Made by a program: the position numbers and the translations under genes. This document shows, piece after piece, positions 27,101 to 32,946 of a stretch of 50,016 bases of DNA. Each line of letters opens with the position of its first letter. Positions within the stretch are counted from its first letter, which is position 1. Location of the stretch: positions 1-50,016 of the forward strand of contig NZ_LRTR01000103.1 of assembly GCF_001550375.1 (NCBI RefSeq), in the 5' to 3' direction. Below the pieces are notes generated by a model. The model did not search any database, had not been told where the DNA came from, and saw only the letters and a list, made by a program, of their open reading frames with translations. Origin of the DNA: Streptomyces europaeiscabiei. Its GTDB lineage: Bacteria; Actinomycetota; Actinomycetes; Streptomycetales; Streptomycetaceae.

Positions 27101-27960
27101 AGGCCCGTGACGTCCGCATGGGCATGTACGGCCACTCCAACCAGGTCGCCCACCACGCGATCTACATGTACGACGCCGCCGGGCAGCCCTGGAAGGCCCA
27201 GGAGAAGGTCCGCGAGGTGCTCTCCCGCCTCTACGCCGGCAGCGACATCGGCCAGGGCTACCACGGCGACGAGGACAACGGCGAGCAGTCCGCCTGGTAC
27301 CTGTTCTCCGCGCTCGGCTTCTACCCGCTGGTGATGGGCAGCGGCGAATACGCCGTCGGCTCCCCGCTGTTCACCAAGGCGACCGTCCATCTGGAGAACG
27401 GCAGGGACCTGGTGGTCGAGGCCCCGAAGAACAGCGCGAGGAACGTGTACGTGCAGGGCCTGAAGGTCAACGGCAAGGCATGGACGTCGACCTCACTGCC
27501 GCACTCGATCATCTCCCAGGGTGGCGTGCTGTCGTTCGACATGGGCCCGAAGCCGTCCCGTTGGGGCACCGGCGAGAGCGCGGCCCCGGTGTCGATCACG
27601 AAGAACGGCAAGGTGCCGGCACCCCGTTCGGACGCCATCGAGGGCGACGGCGAACTCTTCGACGACACGTCGTCGACGAAGGCGTCCGTGAAGACACTGC
27701 CGCTGCCGACTCCCGCCCGGACCAGGGCTGTTCAGTACACGCTGACCTCCGCCGACCGCACCGGGGCCCCGACCGGCTGGACCCTCCAGGGCTCAGCCGA
27801 CGGCACCACCTGGAAGACCCTCGACAAGCGCTCCGGTCAGTCCTTCACATGGGACCGCCAGACCCGCGCCTTCTCGATCCCCGTCCCGAAGGCGTACGAC
27901 CACCACCGGCTGGTCCTCGACGGCGCGGCGACGCTCGCGGAGGTGGAACTGCTGTCCTGA
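24163..27960 (+). CDS. Secreted alpha-mannosidase, glycoside hydrolase family 92, with flanking discoidin-like modules
   Basis: A 1265-residue exo-alpha-mannosidase (GH92 enzymes are calcium-dependent and often act on N-glycans or yeast mannan). Signal peptide: residues 1-27, ending GAAVA. An N-terminal F5/8-type carbohydrate-binding module follows (about 85-225, with DWTLQGSTDGKEW at 151). The GH92 domain runs from about 400 to 1130: TTRGTNSSGGFSRGNNFPAT, NNGFWDTYRTTWPAYSLLTP, and the metal/catalytic region YHGDEDNGEQSAWYLFSALG. The C-terminal 70 residues repeat the N-terminal module motif (GWTLQGSADGTTW at 1205). Codon 29, in the signal region, is TTA, so expression may depend on bldA. GGGAGGG precedes the ATG. 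Confidence 0.9.
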   Translation: MRHGRGSTAALGAAAFALVVASQGAAVALPDRPAAGEREFSSSFEPDEPAPDWLSTVDTAPDGSARASGVDGGYTTGIPGNITDHVTDVRASGENASGGEVKENLVDGESGTKWLTFQPTGWAEFDLDRPARVVTYALTSANDFETRDPKDWTLQGSTDGKEWRTLDTRSGETFEERLRTKSYDIPGDAAAEYRHFRLDITRNNGASMITQLADVQFSTGGGQAPPPKEMLSLVDRGPSGSATAKAGAGFTGKRALRYAGRHTADGRAYSYNKVFDVNVAVERNTELAYRIFPSMADGDLDYDATNVSVDLVFTDGTSLSGLRAVDGHGFPLSPRGQGAAKVLYVNQWNDVVSRIGSVAAGRTVDRIVVAYDSPKGPARFRGWLDDVTLRVRAPERPKTHLSDYAVTTRGTNSSGGFSRGNNFPATAVPHGFNFWTPVTNAGSLSWLYDYARANNADNLPTVQAFSASHEPSPWMGDRQTFQVMPSAATGTPELSRTARALPFRHENETARPYYYGVRFENGVKAEMAPTDHAAVLRFTYPGDDASVLFDNVTDQAGLTLDKASGVVTGFSDVKSGLSTGATRLFVYGVFDAPVTDGGSTGVKGHLRFDAGEDRTVTLRLATSLIGLDQAKDNLRQEIPDGTSFETVKDRARTQWDRLLGRVEVEGATPDRLTTLYSSLYRLYLYPNSGFEKVGSTYKYASPFSPMTGQDTPTHTGAKIVDGKVYVNNGFWDTYRTTWPAYSLLTPHQAGEMVDGFVQQYKDGGWTSRWSSPGYADLMTGTSSDVAFADAYVKGVDFDAKAAYEAALKNATVVPPSAGVGRKGMATSPFLGYTGTDTHEGLSWALEGYLNDYGIARMGRSLYRKTGEKRYEEESAYFLNRAQNYVQLFDKEAGFFQGRDGNGAWRLDSAKYDPRVWGHDYTETNGWGYAFTAPQDSKGLANLYGGRAGLAEKLDTYFSTPETASPDFVGSYGGVIHEMTEARDVRMGMYGHSNQVAHHAIYMYDAAGQPWKAQEKVREVLSRLYAGSDIGQGYHGDEDNGEQSAWYLFSALGFYPLVMGSGEYAVGSPLFTKATVHLENGRDLVVEAPKNSARNVYVQGLKVNGKAWTSTSLPHSIISQGGVLSFDMGPKPSRWGTGESAAPVSITKNGKVPAPRSDAIEGDGELFDDTSSTKASVKTLPLPTPARTRAVQYTLTSADRTGAPTGWTLQGSADGTTWKTLDKRSGQSFTWDRQTRAFSIPVPKAYDHHRLVLDGAATLAEVELLS

Positions 27961-27980
27961 CACCGGAACGAAGACCCGCA

Positions 27981-28019
27981 CCCGGGCGCCCGGCGGTCAT
28001 GAACCGCCGGGCGCCCGGG
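27981..28019 (+). terminator. Terminator of the GH92 gene
   Basis: A perfect 17-bp stem (27981-27997 with 28003-28019, arms starting CCCGGGCGCCC) and loop CATGA, 20 bp after the stop codon. Confidence 0.85.
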
Positions 28020-28080
28020 GCGTGGTTCGCCGGGTGCCTCGGGGCGGACGGGGCCTGTGACCTACTCGACCCGGACCGGC

Positions 28081-28139
28081 TTGACCTGGTTGCCCGCAGA
28101 AACGATAGAGTCTTGTCCAGACCACTCGACAACGTTGTC
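28081..28139 (+). promoter_or_regulatory. Orphan promoter with operator, no following gene
   Basis: A candidate -35 TTGACC (28081-28086) and -10 TAGAGT (28106-28111) are followed by a DasR-like box TCTTGTCCAGACCACT (28111-28126, about 13 of 16) and by the palindrome GACAACGTTGTC (28128-28139), identical to the one before the GH92 gene. No coding sequence starts downstream on this strand; a strong hairpin follows at 28207-28243. It is either a relic of a lost gene or the promoter of a short RNA. Confidence 0.4.
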
Positions 28140-28206
28140 CTGTCGCTTGGTCCCCTCAGCCGCACTTCCCCGCGCCCGGTCCCCCCCGTACCGGGTCGCG
28201 GCTCGC

Positions 28207-28243
28207 GGACCGGGTGGGCACGCACCGCCCGCCCACCCGGTCC
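28207..28243. terminator. Hairpin between the GH92 and LPMO genes
   Basis: A perfect 13-bp stem (GGACCGGGTGGGC and GCCCACCCGGTCC) with an 11-base loop. It could end the leftward LPMO transcript (stop at 28354) or the rightward orphan transcript starting near 28118. Confidence 0.7.
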
Positions 28244-28313
28244 GCCCCGAGCGCAACACCCGCCCCCGCACAGGGCTGGTCATACGGACCGGCCGGTGCT
28301 GCGACTCGCGCTG

Positions 28314-28347
28314 GTTCCGCGGATCTGGTCCGTTCCGCGGATCTGGT
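28314..28347. repeat. Two-copy tandem repeat near the LPMO 3' end
   Basis: GTTCCGCGGATCTGGT occurs at 28314-28329 and 28332-28347 (18-bp period), immediately after the LPMO stop codon. The rest of 27961-28353 is non-coding and holds the terminators and orphan promoter listed separately. Confidence 0.7.
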
Positions 28348-28353
28348 ACCGGC

Positions 28354-29427
28354 TCAGCCCACCCGGCAGGGCAGTGTCGTCGCGGGATCACCTCCCGACC
28401 CCTGCACCACATAGCCGAACGTGGCGGTTTCGCCGGGATCCAGCTCCCCGTTCCAGTTGGCGTTGTGCACCATCACGTCCTGCCCGCTGTAGGTCGCGCT
28501 GCCGCTCCAGAGGCTGTCGACCTTCTGCCCGGTCGGCAGGGTCCAGTTGACCATCCAGCCGAGCATCGGCACGTCGCCGGTGTTGGTGACGACGACCTCG
28601 GACTGGTAGCCGCCGCTCCAACTGCCCGTCGTACGACGGGTCGCGGCGCACTCGCCCGGTACCGGCTCGGTGGGGTTGCCGGGCTCCTTGATGCCGGTCA
28701 CCTCACCGTTGCCGCCGTCGAAGACGATGTCGGAGCAGGAGTAGAAGGTCTCCTGGCTGTCGGAGCGCTGCCACACCATGTAGACGAGGTGGCGGCCCGA
28801 CTTGTTGGCAGGGAGCTGGCCCCGCCAGGAGTAGTTGGCCTCGACCGTGCCCGGACTGCCGTTCAGCGGCGGGTGGTCGACGCTCAGGAACGGCTGCGCC
28901 TCCAAGTCGTTCCAGGTGAGCGTCTTCGTCGGGTCGAACCCGTCCTTGGTGATGTAGACGTAGAACCAACCCGGGTGCGCCGCCCACGCGTTGTACGAGA
29001 AGTCGACGGTCGCGCCGGAGGTCAGATGCGTCAACGGCCAGTCGGCGCTGGGGGTGTTGAACCCGGTGAAGTTGGTGTTGCCGCCGCTGCACAGTTGTCC
29101 GTCCGGGACGAAGCCCCGGGTGCGGCCGGCGCCGTCCGAGCGGAGCACCGAGAACCAGTTGTAGAACGGGGTCGTCCCGCTCACCTGGTGCGCGGAGCGA
29201 CAGGCCGGGTTGACCGGTTTGATCTCCCCGGTGTCGGTCAGCCCGTCCTGCCAGCACAGGAAGGTGCGGCTGCCGGGCTTCATCGGAGTCCCGTGCGCCT
29301 CCGCCTTGCCGCTGCCGGCCGTGACGACCAGGCCGAGCGCCGGGATCGTGGTCACGAGGGCGAGCAGGACGAGAAGGAGTGCGCGGTGGCGCCGGGGCAG
29401 CCTTAATCGTAAATCTGTCACGTGCAT
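28354..29427 (-). CDS. Lytic polysaccharide monooxygenase, AA10 with C-terminal CBM2
   Basis: A 357-residue secreted copper enzyme that oxidatively cleaves crystalline polysaccharide. After signal cleavage at AEA|HGTPMKPGSR the mature protein starts at His45, which with His151 (WAAHPGWFYVYI) forms the copper histidine brace. The catalytic domain closely resembles cellulose-active AA10 proteins such as S. coelicolor CelS2 (PACRSA, YNWFSVL, FVPDGQLCS, SDSQETFYSCSDIVFDGG). Residues about 255-357 are a CBM2 cellulose-binding module with conserved Trp. The ATG at 29427 has AAGGAG eight bases upstream. Codons 6 and 8 are TTA, suggesting bldA control, and a perfect CebR box lies 136 bp upstream. Confidence 0.92.
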   Translation of the reverse strand: MHVTDLRLRLPRRHRALLLVLLALVTTIPALGLVVTAGSGKAEAHGTPMKPGSRTFLCWQDGLTDTGEIKPVNPACRSAHQVSGTTPFYNWFSVLRSDGAGRTRGFVPDGQLCSGGNTNFTGFNTPSADWPLTHLTSGATVDFSYNAWAAHPGWFYVYITKDGFDPTKTLTWNDLEAQPFLSVDHPPLNGSPGTVEANYSWRGQLPANKSGRHLVYMVWQRSDSQETFYSCSDIVFDGGNGEVTGIKEPGNPTEPVPGECAATRRTTGSWSGGYQSEVVVTNTGDVPMLGWMVNWTLPTGQKVDSLWSGSATYSGQDVMVHNANWNGELDPGETATFGYVVQGSGGDPATTLPCRVG

Positions 29428-29562
29428 GACAAACGCTCCTTGCGTGTACGGCTTGGAGGTGGGGGAACGTGCGCGTGCCGATGCGAAGGTGCCTGGGTGC
29501 GGATGAGTGGTGCGGGTGGGAGCGGATCCGGGGGATGACGGGTTCCGGTCCGTCACGCCCTA

Positions 29563-29576
29563 TGGGAGCGCTCCCA
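29563..29576. promoter_or_regulatory. CebR operator upstream of the LPMO gene
   Basis: TGGGAGCGCTCCCA is the perfect 14-bp CebR palindrome known from Streptomyces cellulase and cebEFG promoters. CebR is released by cellobiose or cellotriose, so the LPMO gene should be induced with the cellulolytic system. Confidence 0.85.
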
Positions 29577-29641
29577 CCCCCACCTACTTCGGAAGCTAGC
29601 GCGGAGCGCCGCGCTTGTAAACGGCTGGCGCGTACCGATGC

Positions 29642-29675
29642 GCGGGGGCCGCACCCGGGTGGGTGCGGCCCCCGC
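29642..29675. terminator. Hairpin in the LPMO/SDR intergenic region
   Basis: A perfect 15-bp stem (GCGGGGGCCGCACCC, loop GGGT, complement). The intergenic region 29428-29967 (540 bp) also holds the CebR box; the remaining 290 bp to the SDR stop show no convincing gene. The hairpin probably ends the leftward SDR transcript or isolates the LPMO promoter. Confidence 0.6.
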
Positions 29676-29967
29676 CATGACGGAACACGCTCGTACACCG
29701 GAAGCACCGCCGTACGGGACGACCCTGCGGGTCGAAGCTGAGCGAAACCTGAAGCCGAAGGAGCCGGGCCCGGGGAGCCGGTCAGGGTCAACTGGTGCCG
29801 TGGCCGCACGGGTTCGCCGGGTTCGTGGTCACGGGGGCCGGATGGGTTGGTGGCCTGCATTCTGGAGGGGCGGCGTAGGCATCGCCGACCCGGCGGCGTG
29901 CGCCGCGCCAGTGGGCTGCGCGTCGTCCGTCACCCAGCATCTGCCCCTCGAACCAGGACTGGTCGGT

Positions 29968-30831
29968 TCACCGGGAGCGCAAGGCGGTCTCCAGCACCTC
30001 GTGGGCGGTCTTCGCGGGGTGGCCGATGGTGGCTTCCAGTGTCGGGTCGGCGGCGTCGAACTCCCCGTCGCGCGATGCAGCGAACATCGTCAGGGAGAAC
30101 TCCGCAGCCGGCCGCGGCATCCCGCCGGCGACTGCTGCGGATATCCACTCGTCGTCGTCCATGACGACCCGGGTGACGGTCCGGCCGGTGATGCGGCTGA
30201 GGATCTCGGCAGCGTCGGCGAAGTCGAGCGTGTGGGGGGCCGTCAGCGGCGGCGTGACCCCTTCGAGTCCACCGTCCTCGGTCAGGGCGAGGGCCGCGGC
30301 CTCTGCCAGGTCCTCGTGGGCCGTCCAGGACACCGGGCCATCCTGCGGCACGGCGAGCGTGCCGGTCTTGAGTGCCGCGCCGATGTAGTAGCCCAAGGTG
30401 GAGGCGTAGAACCCGTTGCGAAGAGCGGTGTAGGGGACTCCTTGCTGCTTGAGGTGCTCCTCGGTAGCCGCATGGACCTTCTGCGGCGGGAAGAGTGACA
30501 GGGGGGAGGCAGCCTGGTGGCTGGTGTACAGGATGCGTCGGGCGCCCGCTTCCCGCGCCGCGTCGATGGCGGCGTTGTTGGCGGTCAACGCGCCGCCGCC
30601 TCGAATGGCGGCGGAGACGACCAGGACGCGCTCGGCACCTTCGAAGGCGTGCTTCAGGCTCTCGGGTTCGGTGAAGTCTCCCGCTCGGACTCGGACGCCA
30701 CGCTCGGCGAGGTCGGCGGCCTTGCTCACGTCCCGCACACTGACGCCGATCCTGTCGGCCGGCACCCGCTCCAGCAGGCGGTTGACGATCAGCGACCCGA
30801 GGTGGCCGGTGGCTCCCGTGACGATCAGCAT
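29968..30831 (-). CDS. NmrA-like NAD(P)H-binding protein (atypical SDR)
   Basis: A 287-residue Rossmann-fold protein of the NmrA/QorB-like atypical short-chain dehydrogenase group. The nucleotide-binding glycine motif is at the very N-terminus (MLIVTGATGHLGSLIVNRLL), followed by ISVRD-like VSVRDVSKAADL where the basic residue favours NADP(H). There is no clear SDR Tyr-x-x-x-Lys active site, as usual in this group; members act as quinone reductases or redox sensors. GGAG stands six bases before the ATG. It is divergent from a TetR gene with repeated inverted sites between, a frequent SDR/TetR arrangement in which the regulator controls the reductase. Confidence 0.82.
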   Translation of the reverse strand: MLIVTGATGHLGSLIVNRLLERVPADRIGVSVRDVSKAADLAERGVRVRAGDFTEPESLKHAFEGAERVLVVSAAIRGGGALTANNAAIDAAREAGARRILYTSHQAASPLSLFPPQKVHAATEEHLKQQGVPYTALRNGFYASTLGYYIGAALKTGTLAVPQDGPVSWTAHEDLAEAAALALTEDGGLEGVTPPLTAPHTLDFADAAEILSRITGRTVTRVVMDDDEWISAAVAGGMPRPAAEFSLTMFAASRDGEFDAADPTLEATIGHPAKTAHEVLETALRSR

Positions 30832-30874
30832 CGATGGCTCCAGGATGTTGTTTCCAGTGGAACAAAAATAACGG

Positions 30875-30986
30875 TATCACTGATACTTCCAATGGATGGC
30901 AACCGTATGAGCCCCTCTGGAGATCGGCCGACAATGCCAGATACTTCGGGCAGGTCGGCGGCGAAGGGTTGTCGATATCATCGATA
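30875..30986. promoter_or_regulatory. Paired TATC-N3-GATA inverted repeats (putative TetR operators)
   Basis: TATCACTGATA (30875-30885, within the perfect GTATCA-C-TGATAC) and TATCATCGATA (30976-30986) share a TATC-N3-GATA form. Near the second are overlapping CGAT-N3-ATCG repeats at 30973-30983, 30982-30992 and 31008-31018. They lie between the divergent SDR and TetR genes, where the TetR product would act. Confidence 0.45.
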
Positions 30987-31023
30987 ACATCGCCTGTCAC
31001 GCGTGGGCGATACCATCGTCTCC

Positions 31024-31710
31024 ATGGCACCGACCACGCAGCGGCGAGACATCACCCGGGAACGCATCGTGAAGGCTGCGGCCGGCCTGCTGCGCGACCA
31101 AGGGCCGGCCGTGGTGACCACGCGCCGCGTGGCCCACGAGGCCGGGCTGCAGCCTCCTGCTCTCTACCGTTTCTTCCAGGACAAGGACGAGCTGCTGGAT
31201 GCCGCCGCGGAGCGTGTCTTCGCCGAACATGTGGCGAGCAAGCAGACCACCGCGCCCTCGGACGACCCTGTGGAAGACCTCCGCGCCGGATGGAACACGC
31301 AGATCAGCTTCGGCCTGGCCAACCCGTACGTCTACGGCCTGTTGCTCGACCCGGCCCGTGCACGCGACACCCCGGCACAGGTCAAGGGCGTGACGATCCT
31401 CGCCGAGCGTGTACACAGAATCGCCGCCGCCGGGCGGCTTCGGGTGAGCGAGGAACGCGCCGTCAACCTCATCCGCTCCGCGGGCGTCGGCACCGTCCAC
31501 ACCCTGCTGACCCTGCCACCAGAGCAAGGCGACCCGCACCTGGCCGACGCCGCCTTCGACGCGATCGCTCGCGCCATCCTCACAGATGAGCCCGCTGTCC
31601 CCACCCGGGACCCGGCGGCCGTCGTCGCGGCCTTCCGCACCCTCCTGCCCGAACTGCCCGCGCTCAGCAAGGCAGAGGCCGCGCTTCTCGACGAGTGGCT
31701 GCAACGCTGA
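31024..31710 (+). CDS. TetR-family transcriptional regulator
   Basis: A 228-residue repressor. The N-terminal helix-turn-helix is clear: DITRERIVKAAAGLLRDQG, then TTRRVAHEAGLQPPALYRFF (residues about 9-53). The C-terminal ligand domain is a TetR-like helical region with EDLRAGWNTQISFGLANPY. No ribosome-binding site precedes the ATG at 31024, so it may be leaderless or start at the GTG at 31003. It is divergent from the SDR gene and the region between has paired inverted repeats, so it probably represses both. The inducing ligand is unknown. Confidence 0.83.
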   Translation: MAPTTQRRDITRERIVKAAAGLLRDQGPAVVTTRRVAHEAGLQPPALYRFFQDKDELLDAAAERVFAEHVASKQTTAPSDDPVEDLRAGWNTQISFGLANPYVYGLLLDPARARDTPAQVKGVTILAERVHRIAAAGRLRVSEERAVNLIRSAGVGTVHTLLTLPPEQGDPHLADAAFDAIARAILTDEPAVPTRDPAAVVAAFRTLLPELPALSKAEAALLDEWLQR

Positions 31711-31800
31711 TCCAGCCGCGACGAACCGGTGCTGCCTCGGCGCACGATCTGCCGCAGCCTCTGCCCCTCCTGACGCGTCGACCTGTGCACACGGACAGGA

Positions 31801-32293
31801 TCAGCCATCACACCCCAGGCGGTCATGAACGGACGTCGCCGCATGTCCGAACGCGATGACCACCATCCCCGGCGAACCTTCCCGGTCTCGGCTGACCTCC
31901 GCCTCGGCCGGCTCACGCGGACCGTCCGCCAACGGCATCGGCTCCCAGTCGGCGGCGGAGAGCCACGTCTCCCCTCGTTCCGGCCACGCCTCGCCCTTCA
32001 CCCGCACGGTCTCCCGGAAGTAGATCCGGCTGCCACGCCGTATGCGAAGGCGGCTCCGCTCCCCGTGGGAGCGTGCGGGCGCGAAGGCCGGCAGACCGTC
32101 GGCGCGGCGCACCAGGGACACCGGGGCGGAGGGGGTGAGGCGGTCGAGCCGTGCCCCGTCGCCGAGCGCGAGCCGGAGCACGGACTGCGGACGTTTCTCC
32201 CACTCGGGCCGCGACAACCCGACCCGCATCGACCGAGTCCCCGGCGAAGGGACGGTCGCCGAGGATTCGGTCGATGCGGAAACGGGTCGTCAT
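31801..32293 (-). pseudogene. Hypothetical protein gene with an apparent frameshift
   Basis: An ATG at 32293 overlaps the TGA of the upstream START-like gene (ATGA), and its first codons (MTTRFRIDRILGDRPFAGDS) have coding-type third positions. That frame then becomes Arg-rich nonsense, while good coding continues in another frame from an ATG at 32229 (MRVGLSRPEWEKRPQSVLRL) to the TGA at 31801, 142 residues. The 64-base offset between the two ATGs is not a multiple of three. A one-base change, for instance in the CCCC run at 32239-32242, would restore one gene. The alternative is an independent start at 32229, but no ribosome-binding site is seen there. No known family was recognised. Confidence 0.5.
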
Positions 32294-32781
32294 GCCGGTG
32301 ATTTCGTCCAGGGACGTTCTGCCTGCCGGCGGACGGTGGTGAGCAGGCTGCGGGTGAGTCTCGCGTGCGTGCCGGTCCCCAGGGTGAGTAGCCGGTAGAG
32401 GCCGCCGGCCGGGCCCGGGAAGGTGGCCCGGGTTTCGGCGCGGAGGCGGACACGGCCCGGCTCCGCCTCGTCGAGGCGGAAGGTCCAGGTGTACGAGGAG
32501 AAGCGGTGGCGTCCCAGGAGGGTCAGTTCCCGGGCCGGGATCACGGTCGCCGCCCGGAAGCCGGGGAACGTCGTCGCGCCCTCGACGGGCGGGCGCGGTC
32601 CGGCCGCCGTGTGGTCGGCGCAGCCCACGAGCTTGGCGTAACGGACCGCGGCGGGGCGGGAGAACGCCCAGTCGAGCGCCTCGGCCAGGGCCCACCAGAC
32701 CTCCCCGGCATGCGCCTCGATGAGGATCGTCTGCTCGTCGACGAACGGGAGCGGGGCACTGCGCCGCATCGGTGCATCCAT
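32290..32781 (-). CDS. SRPBCC/START-like domain protein
   Basis: A 163-residue protein with the look of an SRPBCC ligand-binding fold: an N-terminal strand with ILIEAHAGEVWWALAEAL, the middle section PGFRAATVIPARELTLLGRHRFSSYTWTF and a C-terminal helix LYRLLTLGTGTHARLTRSLL. Such proteins bind hydrophobic ligands; the ligand here is unknown. The stop overlaps the ATG of the frameshifted gene downstream, so the two were one operon. An alternative start is Met5. No strong ribosome-binding site is seen. Confidence 0.55.
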   Translation of the reverse strand: MDAPMRRSAPLPFVDEQTILIEAHAGEVWWALAEALDWAFSRPAAVRYAKLVGCADHTAAGPRPPVEGATTFPGFRAATVIPARELTLLGRHRFSSYTWTFRLDEAEPGRVRLRAETRATFPGPAGGLYRLLTLGTGTHARLTRSLLTTVRRQAERPWTKSPA

Positions 32782-32838
32782 GAGTGCGAGTCTTCGCCCT
32801 CAGGCCTCCCTGCCGCCAGAGGCTGTGGGGCGATGTTC

Positions 32839-32862
32839 GTGACACCTGCTACTGGGTGTCAC
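32839..32862. terminator. Hairpin after the sensor kinase gene
   Basis: A perfect 8-bp stem GTGACACC / GGTGTCAC with an 8-base loop, 85 bp after the kinase stop and 58 bp before the START-like gene. It may terminate the two-component operon. Confidence 0.5.
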
Positions 32863-32946
32863 TCGGGTCTTCGGCCGGTGCGGCGAGAGGGCGTGCCGGG
32901 CGTCGCGACGGGGCTGACGTTGCCTGCCGCGGCGCCGGCCCGGCGG

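Noticed and set aside
28057..29406. A 449-codon plus-strand frame over the LPMO gene
   Set aside because: It is the antisense shadow of the AA10-CBM2 gene, whose histidine brace, signal peptide and ribosome-binding site are all evident.
29638..30498. A 286-codon plus-strand frame opposite the SDR gene
   Set aside because: The minus-strand SDR has a proper Rossmann motif and ribosome-binding site; the plus-strand product shows none.
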